56,210 bases of DNA from Nitrosotalea sp. GTDB lineage: Archaea > Thermoproteota > Nitrososphaeria > Nitrososphaerales > Nitrosopumilaceae. Shown here piece by piece: positions 15,461-24,065 of the stretch. The notes below the pieces were generated by a model that was not told where the DNA came from, ran no database searches, and saw only the letters and a list, made by a program, of their open reading frames with translations. The position numbers and the translations under genes were made by a program. Numbering within the stretch: position 1 is the first letter of the stretch; each line of letters opens with the position of its first letter. The stretch covers positions 1-56,210 of the forward strand of contig JANWLA010000013.1 in NCBI GenBank assembly GCA_025451075.1, written 5' to 3'.

Positions 15461-16276
15461 ATGAGAAGGAAATATGTACTCAAGTCAGATGGTAGATCAG
15501 TCCCATTTAATTTTGGTAAAGTCAAAGCTACTTGTATGCGCACAGGTGCTAACAATAAACTGGCTACACGTGTAGCAAAAAAGATCTTAGGAAAGATTTA
15601 CCACGGTATTAGCACTCGCCAAATTTATCGTATGGTGTTAGAAGAACTTGCAATTGATAACCAAAACATAGTTGGGCACAGATATCGATTGAAAGAATCT
15701 ATTATGCAAATGGGTCCTGCAGGATTTCCATTTGAGAATTATGTAAGTACTATACTTGCAGCATATGGATTTGATATACAATCACGTAGATCGAAAATAC
15801 AAGGTGCTTGTGTTACACATGAGATTGATATCGTAGCAACTAGCGGTAATGAAAGTAAATACATGATAGAATGCAAATTCCACAATTCTTCTGGGATATA
15901 CACTGGAATTAAAGAGGCATTATACACGCATGCAAGATTCTTGGATCTAAAGGGGCAGTTTGACAAAGAAATGCTTGTGTGCAATACTAGGGTATCAGCT
16001 GACGCAATAACCTATGGCAAGTGTGTAGGCCAAGAAATCTTGTCTTGGCGCTATCCTGATGGAAAAGGACTGGAAAAAATTATTGAAGATGAGGGCTTGT
16101 ATCCTATTACAATTTTGGGATTGAGTAAAAAAGAACTGCAAAATTTATCGGAAAATAACATAATGTTGGCAAAAAGTCTACTAGATCTTGATTCACGTCA
16201 ATTATCCAAACAAGTCCATGTTCAAGTACCCCGAATAGAGAGCTTACAACGTCTTGCAAAACAGATCATTGGGTGA
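15461..16276 (+). CDS. ATP-cone domain fused to Mrr-like restriction endonuclease fold
   Basis: About 271 aa. Residues 5-90 match the ATP-cone nucleotide-sensing domain known from ribonucleotide reductase and NrdR (VPFNFGKVKATCMRTGANNK, then ISTRQIYRMVLEEL). Residues about 95-200 contain GFPFENYVSTILAAYGFDI, HEIDIVATSG and YMIECKFHN. The D...E-x-K pattern is that of the PD-(D/E)xK restriction endonuclease fold (Mrr-like). The pairing suggests a DNA-cleaving enzyme gated by ATP/dATP. The substrate is unknown and no methylase or other restriction-modification gene is nearby. An upstream in-frame GTG (15452) is an alternative start. Confidence 0.72.
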   Translation: MRRKYVLKSDGRSVPFNFGKVKATCMRTGANNKLATRVAKKILGKIYHGISTRQIYRMVLEELAIDNQNIVGHRYRLKESIMQMGPAGFPFENYVSTILAAYGFDIQSRRSKIQGACVTHEIDIVATSGNESKYMIECKFHNSSGIYTGIKEALYTHARFLDLKGQFDKEMLVCNTRVSADAITYGKCVGQEILSWRYPDGKGLEKIIEDEGLYPITILGLSKKELQNLSENNIMLAKSLLDLDSRQLSKQVHVQVPRIESLQRLAKQIIG

Positions 16277-16384
16277 TCTATGAAATTATGACTAAAATGT
16301 TCTTGATTTAAAGAAATTACGCTTGTATACACTGCCGTGCAATGCAGTCCCACTCGTTATATCAAATTAAAAAAAACACAATAC

Positions 16385-16726
16385 ATGCAAGTATTACTAC
16401 ACGGAAAACCCGTACAAGAAGAAACAACCAAGGATATACTGCTTGAAATCATGGCAGACAAGTACTCTCGCGCAATACTGGAATCCGCCATGGATGTGTC
16501 AAAATCTGCCCTTGAATTGAGCATTGATTGCGGAATCCCAATCAGTACTGCCTATAGGCGAGTACAGCAATTGCATGCTCACAAGCTACTTGGAATATCT
16601 GGTTCAATCAACGATGATGGCAAAAAATACTTTTTGTACAAATCCAAGATCAAATCCATTGTTACATGTTTTAACAACGGTTTACTTGATATTGAAATAG
16701 TTCCTAATTCAACCATCTCAAATTAG
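16385..16726 (+). CDS. Winged-helix transcriptional regulator
   Basis: 113-aa putative DNA-binding protein. A helix-turn-helix is seen in ALELSIDCGIPISTAYRRVQQLHAHKLLGI, where the second helix would be the recognition helix. It is followed by a wing-like SGSINDDGKKYFLYKSKI. No ligand domain beyond about 25 C-terminal residues. The ATG at 16385 is favoured over one at 16337. It has no island operator upstream. It is one of two DNA-binding candidates encoded inside the regulon region, so it could be the regulator of the shared palindrome, but no direct evidence links them. Confidence 0.65.
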   Translation: MQVLLHGKPVQEETTKDILLEIMADKYSRAILESAMDVSKSALELSIDCGIPISTAYRRVQQLHAHKLLGISGSINDDGKKYFLYKSKIKSIVTCFNNGLLDIEIVPNSTISN

Positions 16727-16799
16727 GAACTCCAAATTTTTATCATGCCCACCAACACTGAGAATCATCTAAGTGTTTTAAATTCATGAGCGAGTACAA

Positions 16800-17663
16800 A
16801 TGATGATGACAAAACGTATGTCATATACTACACCCGTAATAACACTATGTCCTGAGAATAGCATTCATGATGCACTATTTCTCATGAGGAAAAATGACAT
16901 AAAACGAATTGTCATTATTAATAATGATGTTCCAATTGGTATGGTAACTGAACACGATATAGGCAGATTTTTACAAAATGACAAGACATCAAGAATGTTA
17001 GATAAAATACATCTTAACGAAATAATGAGCAGAACTCTTTTCACAATATCACAAGATCAGGATGAGCTTCTGATACAATGTGCAATACGTATGGACGCAT
17101 TTCAGATTGGCTCAATTATTATTATGGACAATGAAAAACTGGTTGGAATTGTTACAAAATCTGATCTAACCAAGCACTTTTCTGATTCATTTGCAGGTGC
17201 TTACAGAGTCAAAGACTATATGAATACTAAAATGATAACTTGCCGCAAATCTGATTCATTGTTATTTGCTCTTGCTATGCTCAATAGAAATAAGATTGCA
17301 AGACTAGTTGTAACTGATAATGATGGAAGGCCGGTTGGTATAATCAGTTATGATACATTTTTGAGAAATAGCGAATATTTCAAACCTAGTAAACAGAACA
17401 CAAGAGACTATTTGTTGCCAAAACCCTCTGCAAAAGAATTGCTTGTAAGTGATCTGATCGGCAATGAGCTTCTTACAATAAAGTCTGAAGATGACCTTGC
17501 AAAGGCCGCAAGATTCATGGCTGAATACAAGATAAGTGGTATTCCCGTAGTTGATGAAAATGGTAATCTTGAAGGAGTGATTAGTGCAACTGACATAATT
17601 CGTGCATATCATGAAGTAAAAGTTCACGCCATGTTGAAAAAAAATGATCCTCATTTTGCATGA
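16800..17663 (+). CDS. Four-CBS-domain protein
   Basis: 287 aa consisting of two Bateman modules and little else. Repeats end in the usual IVDENxxxGIITxxD type pattern (VTEHDIGRFL, VTKSDLTKHF, ISYDTFLRN, VISATDIIRAYHEVK). Such stand-alone CBS proteins bind AMP/ATP/SAM and control partner proteins; the partner is not evident here. Three consecutive ATG codons start the gene. The TATA-like TGTTTTAAAT lies about 25 nt upstream. It has no island operator, unlike most neighbours. Confidence 0.85.
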   Translation: MMMTKRMSYTTPVITLCPENSIHDALFLMRKNDIKRIVIINNDVPIGMVTEHDIGRFLQNDKTSRMLDKIHLNEIMSRTLFTISQDQDELLIQCAIRMDAFQIGSIIIMDNEKLVGIVTKSDLTKHFSDSFAGAYRVKDYMNTKMITCRKSDSLLFALAMLNRNKIARLVVTDNDGRPVGIISYDTFLRNSEYFKPSKQNTRDYLLPKPSAKELLVSDLIGNELLTIKSEDDLAKAARFMAEYKISGIPVVDENGNLEGVISATDIIRAYHEVKVHAMLKKNDPHFA

Positions 17664-17741
17664 GGGTAAAAATTGGAAAAACTCTTGTTTTCTAGGAAAT
17701 ATTTCCTTTATGATTTTCCTTGAAATTGTTTGTATTGTATA

Positions 17742-17759
17742 ATTACCGTAGTTGATAAT
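17742..17759 (+). promoter_or_regulatory. Operator copy 7, upstream of CBS gene 17800
   Basis: ATTACCG-TAGT-TGATAAT: distal arm 4 of 7, proximal arm perfect, gap 40 nt to the ATG. TTTTTAAGTA, a TATA-like box, lies between. Confidence 0.55.
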
Positions 17760-17799
17760 CCGATTGTCGATTTTTAAGTAAGGAATACAAGTAAACTGT

Positions 17800-18231
17800 A
17801 TGACTGAATTAGTTCAGAACATAATGAAACACCAGGTAATTACTGTAGACTCTACAGTTTCAATAAAAGATGCTGCAAAGATAATGGAGGATGCAGGTAT
17901 TGGATGTGTTATTGTCATGGATCAAAATATTGCGGTTGGAATACTAACTGAACGAGATTTTGTGAGAAAAGTGGCCGCTCATGAAAAGCCACTTTCTACT
18001 CCTGTAAAGGAAGTAATGTCGTCTCCACTGATTGTAGTTAGTCCTGATGAATCTGTATGGGAGTTGGCTGAGATTATGAAATTAAGGAGAATCCACAAAG
18101 TGCCAGTTGTACGTGAAAGCAGACTAGTCGGAATTGTAACAGCCACTGACCTAACAAAATTATGCAGTGTTGGTTCTGATTCTGAAATGCGAAGGATTGC
18201 TGATCAGATTCTCTTACGAATGAAATCTTGA
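17800..18231 (+). CDS. Two-CBS-domain protein
   Basis: 143-aa single Bateman module: MKHQVITVDSTVSIKDAAKIM at the N-terminus, GILTERDFVRKV closing CBS1, and GIVTATDLTKLC closing CBS2. It is close in sequence to the CBS genes at 20413 and 18749, suggesting local duplication. It is a probable adenine-nucleotide sensor with an unknown partner. The upstream operator copy places it in the regulon. Confidence 0.87.
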   Translation: MTELVQNIMKHQVITVDSTVSIKDAAKIMEDAGIGCVIVMDQNIAVGILTERDFVRKVAAHEKPLSTPVKEVMSSPLIVVSPDESVWELAEIMKLRRIHKVPVVRESRLVGIVTATDLTKLCSVGSDSEMRRIADQILLRMKS

Positions 18232-18297
18232 TCATGTTTTTTGATTTTAACTGTGCAAATATGATCTAGTGATATTTTTTATTGTAACATTATGACT

Positions 18298-18737
18298 TTA
18301 TTTTCGTAATCTGTAGAATACGTAAATGAGAATAAATGGCATTGTTCCAAGTATGAATGACACAGGAATGTTGTCTATCAAAGATCTGGTAGCAAGTTGT
18401 AAACCTAAGAATAATGTAATCATTGTGGGAATCAAGCCAAATAGCGTAAAGCGGTGACTTCTCTCTTTGAATTTGTCAAAGTCAAGATATGGATATTCCA
18501 AGTGGTGATAAATCACTGGCATTATGAAGAGTACGGCAGATATTGTGATCGAAAATAACGATATCAAAACAATGATCTTGTCTATGAAAATAAAACTCTT
18601 TGAGGGGTTGATTGCGATGTTTAGTAAAAATCCAAATAGGAACGCAGAAAATGTTGTTAAAATTGCATTTTCTCTTAATACTGAACCATAATCTGGAGAA
18701 AGCTTATCATTAGTACTTTTTCATCATTGTCAACCAT
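18298..18737 (-). pseudogene. DUF6328-like four-helix membrane protein, frameshifted near the start
   Basis: The main frame (18298-18720) encodes a membrane protein with KLSPDYGSVLREN, then FLFGFLLNI, a second segment ending VIYHHLEYP, and two more hydrophobic helices, matching what I know of the DUF6328 family. That frame has no ATG, GTG or TTG before residue 50. The only sensible start, ATG at 18737 (11 nt after the upstream CBS stop), reads MVDNDEK and then leaves the frame at a run of five A. Adding one A restores MVDNDEK-STNDKLSPDYG. So it is a frameshift mutation, a slippage-dependent gene or a homopolymer sequencing error. The role is unknown. Confidence 0.7.
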
Positions 18738-18748
18738 GAAGTAACAAT

Positions 18749-19201
18749 CTATTGTCTATCCCAATATTCATGTTCTTCGAATATACTTCCATAGAGATCT
18801 TTGCTATATTCGTCTGAATCTGCGATTATGGCGTTGATATGCTTTAGGAAATCTGTTATTGTTATGATTCCTATTGGGTGATCTTTATCAATTACCACTA
18901 CATGCCTGATCTTGCTCTCTAACATTGTTTGTGCAACTTTGTCCACTAATGTATCTGCAGAAACAGTAGTGAAAGGAGACGACATTACTTGTGTGGGACT
19001 AAGATCTGATGTCTTTTTATTTTGGGCAATGATTTTGGATAGGTAGTCTCTTTCTGTGATTATGCCGCATGGTTTTTCATTTTCAGTCAACACAATGCAG
19101 CTGATGTTGTTTTTGTTCATTATTTTTGCAATTTCAGTTATAGACGAGGTTGTTTCAATTGTGATTATTTTTTTGGACATGATGTCTCGTGCTGTTGTCA
19201 T
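18749..19201 (-). CDS. Two-CBS-domain protein
   Basis: 150-aa Bateman module: MSKKIITIETTSSITEIAKIM, GIITERDYLSKI, then HVVVIDKDHPIGIITITDFLKHI. A short acidic C-terminal tail (IFEEHEYWDRQ) is not part of the CBS fold. It is transcribed divergently from the UspA gene at 19322; between them lie two operator copies, one at the regulon distance from each start. It is followed 11 nt later by the broken DUF6328 gene, so the two form an operon. Confidence 0.86.
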   Translation of the reverse strand: MTTARDIMSKKIITIETTSSITEIAKIMNKNNISCIVLTENEKPCGIITERDYLSKIIAQNKKTSDLSPTQVMSSPFTTVSADTLVDKVAQTMLESKIRHVVVIDKDHPIGIITITDFLKHINAIIADSDEYSKDLYGSIFEEHEYWDRQ

Positions 19202-19240
19202 GTAGCAAATTATCTAATTTAATATAAAATCACTGGCGAA

Positions 19241-19258
19241 ATTATCATCAATGATAAC
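19241..19258 (-). promoter_or_regulatory. Operator copy 8, upstream of CBS gene 19201
   Basis: Plus-strand ATTATCA-TCAA-TGATAAC, arms 7 of 7 and 6 of 7, gap 39 nt to the minus-strand ATG at 19201. Confidence 0.75.
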
Positions 19259-19263
19259 ATGTT

Positions 19264-19281
19264 AAGACCATGTTTGATAAT
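19264..19281 (+). promoter_or_regulatory. Operator copy 9 (half-perfect), upstream of UspA gene 19322
   Basis: AAGACCA-TGTT-TGATAAT, arms 4 of 7 and 7 of 7, gap 40 nt to the ATG at 19322. It sits 5 nt from copy 8, so the divergent promoters carry one copy each. Confidence 0.55.
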
Positions 19282-19321
19282 CAAAGTATTATTAATATCG
19301 CAGAAGACTTCACGTGATTGT

Positions 19322-19771
19322 ATGATGACAATAAAGAATATCTTGGTTCCATACGAGGGTTCATCTTTGTCAAAGAAAGCTCTTGATTTGGCAAAGGACA
19401 TTGCTCGAAACTTTACGGCAGATTTAACAATATTTATGGTAATTCCGGTTTATTATCCCATGAACGACTCTATATTTGTTGGTGCTGCAGTAACAAACTA
19501 TGAGGATATTGTAAAAACGCTCAAACTACAGGGCGAAAAAGAATTGGGAAAAATTGTGAAAAAATGTAGAGAAGGAGGTACTAAAACATCCTACAAAATT
19601 GTACATGATGATATTTCAAATGCAATATTGAGGCAAGCAAAAAAATCTAAAGCTGACATGATAATAATGGGAAGTAGAAGACTCACAGGTGTATCGTCGC
19701 TCAAACGACTTGGAAGCACAGCACGACATGTATCAGAGCATGCCGAATGTCCAGTTACAATAGTACACTGA
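19322..19771 (+). CDS. Universal stress protein (UspA family)
   Basis: 149-aa UspA fold. ILVPYEGSSLSKKALDLA is the N-terminal nucleotide-binding strand-loop, and MGSRRLTGVSSLKRLGSTARHV is the G-x2-G-x9-G-[ST]-like ATP loop, slightly diverged (the second Gly is Arg). I chose the ATG at 19322 because it lies at the regulon distance from the operator; the frame stays open upstream to 19259, but that extension is not Usp-like. Probably an ATP-binding stress protein. Confidence 0.88.
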   Translation: MMTIKNILVPYEGSSLSKKALDLAKDIARNFTADLTIFMVIPVYYPMNDSIFVGAAVTNYEDIVKTLKLQGEKELGKIVKKCREGGTKTSYKIVHDDISNAILRQAKKSKADMIIMGSRRLTGVSSLKRLGSTARHVSEHAECPVTIVH

Positions 19772-19793
19772 CCCAAACCTCACATGCGTGCTT

Positions 19794-19811
19794 AAAATCA
19801 ATCTTGATAAT
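19794..19811 (+). promoter_or_regulatory. Operator copy 10, upstream of UspA gene 19853
   Basis: AAAATCA-ATCT-TGATAAT, arms 5 of 7 and 7 of 7, gap 41 nt to the ATG at 19853. Confidence 0.6.
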
Positions 19812-19852
19812 GTAGTATTTGTTAATATGTCAGGATCTGGTAACGGATTTGT

Positions 19853-20278
19853 ATGAAACAGGAAATTAGTAAAATTCTAGTTGCATTGGATGGTTCTGAA
19901 AGATCAGTTAGAGGATTAAAAAAAGCAATTTATCTTGCACGTCAATGTGGTGCAACAATAACTGGATTGTGCGTTACTCCTTTTTATGTGATAAACCTAG
20001 GGCCACTACTAACCTCTCTGAACAATCAAACCTTGAAAGAGGCAAAGAAATTCATGGCTGATGCCAAGAAACTTTGTGCTCAACACGGAATAGTATTTCA
20101 TGAAAAAATAATCTTTGGAAATGAATCTTGGCAGATTACTGAATATGCATCTTATAGGAAATTTGATCTGATAATAATTACATCTCGTGGACGAGGTCCT
20201 ATGAAGAGTACTTTTCTTGGAAGTGTGGCAAACGATGTTGTTCACAAATCCAAAATACCTGTATTAGTAGTCAAATAA
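19853..20278 (+). CDS. Universal stress protein (UspA family)
   Basis: 141 aa. ILVALDGSERSVRGLKKAIYLA, the GATITGLCVTP strand and a full ATP-binding loop TSRGRGPMKSTFLGSVAND identify an ATP-binding Usp. It is more similar to the Usp at 20899 than to the one at 19322 (shared DGS-xRGL and GxITGL segments), suggesting duplication within the island. Confidence 0.9.
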   Translation: MKQEISKILVALDGSERSVRGLKKAIYLARQCGATITGLCVTPFYVINLGPLLTSLNNQTLKEAKKFMADAKKLCAQHGIVFHEKIIFGNESWQITEYASYRKFDLIIITSRGRGPMKSTFLGSVANDVVHKSKIPVLVVK

Positions 20279-20354
20279 TTTAACAATAGAAAATTATTCA
20301 GTCAAATTTTTTTAATATTATAATAATTTGGTTGAATAAACAACATGGTAATTG

Positions 20355-20372
20355 ATTATCACAAATGATAAT
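20355..20372 (+). promoter_or_regulatory. Operator copy 11, perfect palindrome, upstream of CBS gene 20413
   Basis: ATTATCA-CAAA-TGATAAT, both arms perfect; flanking G and C extend the arms to 8 bp. The gap to the ATG is 40 nt, with TATA-like GTATTTTTAT between. Confidence 0.82.
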
Positions 20373-20412
20373 CTAATTCCGTATTTTTATTGCGTACTAA
20401 CAGATACACGGT

Positions 20413-20841
20413 ATGGATGCTTTTGTAAAGGATATGATGAGAAAACAAATTGTTTCAATTGATGTTTCATTAACAATCAAGGAAGCTGCAAAGATCATGG
20501 ACGATACAGGAGTTAGTTGCTTGGTTGTTACTGAAACAAACATACCTATTGGCATCTTGACAGAAAGAGATTTTGTAACAAGAGTTACATCTCTTGACAA
20601 GACATCATCCACGCCAGTACTAAATGTTATGTCATTGCCTTTGATAACTGTAAGTCCAAATGATACTGCAAAAAAACTAGCCGAACTGATGAAAGAGAAA
20701 AACATCCACAAGGTGCCTGTAATGGAAGGAACTCAACTAGTGGGAATTGTTACTGCAACTGATTTGATAAGAAAATATGTTATTGACTCAGGTTCAGACA
20801 TGATACAAATTTGCAATTCTTTTGCACAAATGGCATTTTGA
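20413..20841 (+). CDS. Two-CBS-domain protein
   Basis: 142-aa Bateman module, close paralogue of the gene at 17800 (shared AAKIMDDTGVSCLVV, GILTERDFVTRV, NIHKVPVMEGTQLVGIVTATDL). No extra domain. It has the best-formed operator copy in the region, so it is likely a strongly controlled member of the regulon. The partner protein is unknown. Confidence 0.87.
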   Translation: MDAFVKDMMRKQIVSIDVSLTIKEAAKIMDDTGVSCLVVTETNIPIGILTERDFVTRVTSLDKTSSTPVLNVMSLPLITVSPNDTAKKLAELMKEKNIHKVPVMEGTQLVGIVTATDLIRKYVIDSGSDMIQICNSFAQMAF

Positions 20842-20898
20842 AATAACTCTGCTAGGCAGACTGCTTTTTATTATCGTTCCAGTTGGAATTCTTATTAT

Positions 20899-21333
20899 TT
20901 ATTTTACGACGAGTACTGGAATCTTAGAGTTGTGTAGTACTCCATTTGTAACACTGCCTAAATATATTGCATCAGGGGCGCTTTTGCCCCTTGAACCCAT
21001 GATCAATATGTCAAACCCCTTTGATTTTGCATAACCTGTGATTGTTTTGGCAATGCCAGGGGATGTAATGATTTTTCCATTAAACTCAATTCCATTCCTG
21101 CTAGCGTATGTTTTTGCCTGAGAGATAATTTTTTCTGAATTCTTCAGCATCTCTTTTCTATATTTTTTTAAAATCTGGGGTGCATTTGCAAAGCTAGCAC
21201 TTGATATGACATTTAGTCCTGTTATATTTCCGCCAGTCTTGATTGCAAGCGCAATTGCTTCATTCAAACCTCTTATGGAATTTGAAGAACCATCCAAAGG
21301 AACAATGATTTTTTTGAATTGATTTTGTGACAT
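20899..21333 (-). CDS. Universal stress protein (UspA family)
   Basis: 144 aa with KIIVPLDGSSNSIRGLNEAIALA, GGNITGLNVIS and a canonical ATP loop MGSRGKSAPDAIYLGSVTNGV. It is convergent with the CBS gene at 20413. Unlike the other two Usp genes it lacks an island operator; a different palindrome (21383-21399) lies upstream of its TATA box, suggesting separate control. Confidence 0.9.
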   Translation of the reverse strand: MSQNQFKKIIVPLDGSSNSIRGLNEAIALAIKTGGNITGLNVISSASFANAPQILKKYRKEMLKNSEKIISQAKTYASRNGIEFNGKIITSPGIAKTITGYAKSKGFDILIMGSRGKSAPDAIYLGSVTNGVLHNSKIPVLVVK

Positions 21334-21382
21334 ACTTGTAAATTTGTAATGTTTGCTCTATAAAGAATTACGACACATTGTT

Positions 21383-21399
21383 CATTAACATTGTTAATG
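21383..21399 (-). promoter_or_regulatory. Palindrome CATTAAC-ATT-GTTAATG upstream of UspA 21333
   Basis: Perfect 7-bp arms around 3 nt, 49 nt upstream of the ATG and upstream of TATA-like CTTTATAG on the minus strand. It is a candidate operator distinct from the island motif, possibly for a different regulator. Confidence 0.5.
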
Positions 21400-21511
21400 T
21401 TATTTTATGATGATTCTTCTTATTTGTACAAATAACAAGGATGTCACGCATGTGTCTACAATGCTTATGCATATTTGTGATACTTAACACGGTAGTAGAT
21501 TATCTCATGTG

Positions 21512-21529
21512 ATATTCAAAAGTGATATT
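21512..21529 (+). promoter_or_regulatory. Operator copy 12, upstream of ABC ATPase
   Basis: ATATTCA-AAAG-TGATATT, arms 5 of 7 and 6 of 7, gap 40 nt to the ATG at 21570. A second overlapping copy, ATTATCT-CATG-TGATATT at 21499-21516, lies directly upstream, so this promoter may bind two dimers. Confidence 0.55.
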
Positions 21530-21569
21530 GTGCTGGGATCTAAAATACAATCAGTATGAATGATCTGTA

Positions 21570-22343
21570 ATGTTGAATCTGTTAAAACACTTGTCTGACA
21601 ATTCACATGTTAATGGTATTGATGTGAGTCTATACACAAAACCTTCACAAATTACTGATGGTATAGCGTTAAAAACTGAACATGTCACAAAAATATTTGA
21701 TTCGGTTGCAGGCAGAATAGAGGCATTAAGGGACATAAACCTCACAGTGAGGAAAGGTGAGTTTGTATCCATAATGGGCCCCTCGGGAAGTGGAAAATCT
21801 GTACTTCTCAACATTTTAGGTGCACTGGACAGACCAACATCCGGAAAAGTCTTCATAAATGGACTTGACATATTTGCCCTTGGAAATGCTCAAATTGCAA
21901 CCATGAGAAATCTACTCATAGGCTACATATTTCAATCATATAATCTAGTCAACAGAACAACGGTTCAGACAAATGTCAAACTCCCTGCAATCATAGCGGG
22001 TATGTCTCCATCCGAGGCAAACTTCCGCTCGATGAAAATTTTAAAATACTTGGGAATAGCTGACAAAGCAAAACAAAAGCCTGCTAACTTGAGTGGTGGG
22101 CAACAACAAAGGGTTGCAATTGCAAGATGCCTGATAAATAATCCCGCAATAATTCTGGCAGATGAACCAACAGGGAATCTAGATACAAAAACAGGTCAAG
22201 ACATATTTTCCATGTTAAATGAATTGTCACGCAAATTCAAACGTACGATACTAATGGTTACTCACAATCTGGATCTTGCAGATCTAACGGACAGGACAAT
22301 CTTCATCAAAGATGGTAGAATAGACAAGGAGATCATAAATTAG
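21570..22343 (+). CDS. ABC transporter ATP-binding protein (MacB/LolD type)
   Basis: 257 aa. Walker [10 protein letters not shown]-loop [12 protein letters not shown], signature [15 protein letters not shown], Walker [12 protein letters not shown] and H-loop VTHN are all intact, so the ATPase should be active. The N-terminus has about 35 extra residues before the ATPase fold. The subfamily normally pairs with a FtsX-like permease, but none is adjacent: PPK2 follows and a Usp precedes. It either works with a permease encoded elsewhere or is an orphan. Operator copy 12 lies upstream. Confidence 0.88.
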   Translation: MLNLLKHLSDNSHVNGIDVSLYTKPSQITDGIALKTEHVTKIFDSVAGRIEALRDINLTVRKGEFVSIMGPSGSGKSVLLNILGALDRPTSGKVFINGLDIFALGNAQIATMRNLLIGYIFQSYNLVNRTTVQTNVKLPAIIAGMSPSEANFRSMKILKYLGIADKAKQKPANLSGGQQQRVAIARCLINNPAIILADEPTGNLDTKTGQDIFSMLNELSRKFKRTILMVTHNLDLADLTDRTIFIKDGRIDKEIIN

Positions 22344-22462
22344 GTTACAGAATTCTTGGCAATGACAAATAATATCATTTTTTGACTAGGTGAAAATTGT
22401 AAAAAATAGTTTTGTGAATAAGATATGTATAATTATCTAAGCAAGAATAAATTCGCAGATAG

Positions 22463-23335
22463 ATGAAAATCAATTCTATAGACTATCTTGTACGACCCGG
22501 AAAAAAAGTCAAACTGGATAAATGGCCCACAGCTATAAAGCCTGTTTACAAATCAAAAGATGAATACAAGAAGTTACTCGGTGAACACATTGATGAATTA
22601 AGATCATTACAAAATCTTCTCTATGCATACAACAAGTATTCCGTATTATTGATTTTCCAGTCAATGGATGCTGCAGGAAAAGATGGCTCAATCAAGCATG
22701 TAATGTCTGGCATCAACCCGCAAGGCTGCCAAGTCTTCAGTTTCAAGCATCCTAGTACAGAAGAACTTGAGCATGATTTTCTATGGCGTGAGATTAGGTG
22801 CCTGCCTGAACGAGGAAAAATCGGTATTTTCAATCGCTCTCATTATGAGGAAGTACTGATAGCCCGTGTACATCCTGAGATCCTAGATAGCGAAGGACTT
22901 TGGGATGAATCTAACAAAAAGATGGTTTGGCAAGATAGGTATCGCTCAATTATAGATCTAGAAAGTCATTTACATCGCAATGGAACTAGGATAATCAAGT
23001 TTTTCCTTCATATTTCAAAAGAGGAGCAGCGAAAACGTTTTCTAAAACGTATTGACGACCAAAAAAAGAGCTGGAAATTTAGTACTGCAGATGTTGAGGA
23101 AAGAAAATACTGGAAGCAATACATGAAAGCGTATGAAGATTGCCTAGAAGCAACAAGCCTTGCAGATTCACCATGGTATGTAATTCCTGCAGATGATAAG
23201 GAAAACGCACATTTGATTATCTCTCAAATCATTCTTGATATGCTAAACAAACTCAAAATGATGTACCCAAAACCTGATGCAAAACGCAAACAAGAGTTGA
23301 AAAAAATTCGTAAACTTCTAAGTGATGAAGCCTGA
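22463..23335 (+). CDS. ppk2: Polyphosphate kinase 2 family protein
   Basis: 290-aa PPK2, which transfers phosphate between polyphosphate and nucleotides (ADP/AMP/GDP). Walker A-like [18 protein letters not shown], the lid region [21 protein letters not shown] and [21 protein letters not shown] are family motifs; the length fits single-domain PPK2. Direction (NTP synthesis or polyP synthesis) and class cannot be fixed here. TATA-like TATGTATAATTA lies about 27 nt upstream. Only a half operator (ATTATCT) is seen. In context it may link energy charge to the CBS/Usp sensors. Confidence 0.9.
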   Translation: MKINSIDYLVRPGKKVKLDKWPTAIKPVYKSKDEYKKLLGEHIDELRSLQNLLYAYNKYSVLLIFQSMDAAGKDGSIKHVMSGINPQGCQVFSFKHPSTEELEHDFLWREIRCLPERGKIGIFNRSHYEEVLIARVHPEILDSEGLWDESNKKMVWQDRYRSIIDLESHLHRNGTRIIKFFLHISKEEQRKRFLKRIDDQKKSWKFSTADVEERKYWKQYMKAYEDCLEATSLADSPWYVIPADDKENAHLIISQIILDMLNKLKMMYPKPDAKRKQELKKIRKLLSDEA

Positions 23336-23434
23336 TACTCACATGTTTAATGACATAATGATATGACTTTGAGTAAAATCTCTGAATACTGGATTGGTAT
23401 AATTTTATTACCTGCATAATAATACTCAAAGAAG

Positions 23435-24013
23435 ATGACTGTCAAAAGGCAGAGGCATCCTCCCAAACGTGAACAAACACGAAGTATTAGCTACAGACTG
23501 CCTGAATACATTGTTAATGAATTGGAAACAGAGGCAATGCAAAAAGAAGTTTCACAAAACGTACTTGTAAAACAAATCTTGGAAAAATATGTCAAATGGG
23601 ACAGATTTGCAGATAAAATAGGAATAATCCCAGTACCAAAAGAAATTCTCAAGATACTTGGCAACGAGATGAAAGGGGATGAAATAAATAAAATCATTGA
23701 TGCCATGGTTCCTTTGATTAAAGATTGGGTTATGTTCATGAAAGGAAACTATGATCTAAAACGAGCAATTGAAACACTAGAAGACTATATGCGTGCATCT
23801 GGTATGACGTCCGATCATAGGATTGAAGGCGGCCTTCATCATTTTATAATACAGCACAATCTTGGGATCAAGTGGTCTCTTTTCACAGAATATCTTCTAA
23901 AGCAAATCTTTCATCAGTTCCTGCCAAATCTTGCAATGCAATGTAAAACAACTCCCAATACCACAATAGCAAGTATCGCACTTGGTGCCGAATTTAGTGA
24001 ACATGATTATTAA
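23435..24013 (+). CDS. Putative ribbon-helix-helix-like protein with helical C-terminal domain
   Basis: 192 aa, function unknown. The basic start KRQRHPPKREQTRSISYRL followed by a strand-helix-helix pattern (ISYRLPEYIVNELETEAMQK, SQNVLVKQILEKYVKW) resembles a ribbon-helix-helix DNA-binding domain. The rest (60-192) is helical and holds HHFIIQHNLGIKWSLFTEYLLKQIFHQF. It is the second DNA-binding candidate inside the island and might act on one of the palindromes. No operator copy precedes it. Confidence 0.6.
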   Translation: MTVKRQRHPPKREQTRSISYRLPEYIVNELETEAMQKEVSQNVLVKQILEKYVKWDRFADKIGIIPVPKEILKILGNEMKGDEINKIIDAMVPLIKDWVMFMKGNYDLKRAIETLEDYMRASGMTSDHRIEGGLHHFIIQHNLGIKWSLFTEYLLKQIFHQFLPNLAMQCKTTPNTTIASIALGAEFSEHDY

Positions 24014-24065
24014 AATTCGGTTATAAAAAATTACAATGTATACTTGTATTCTCTTACTTTGTAAT

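Noticed and set aside
22433-22450. Half operator ATTATCT upstream of ppk2
   Set aside because: Overlaps the probable TATA region, is 12-30 nt from the start rather than 40, and has no second arm.
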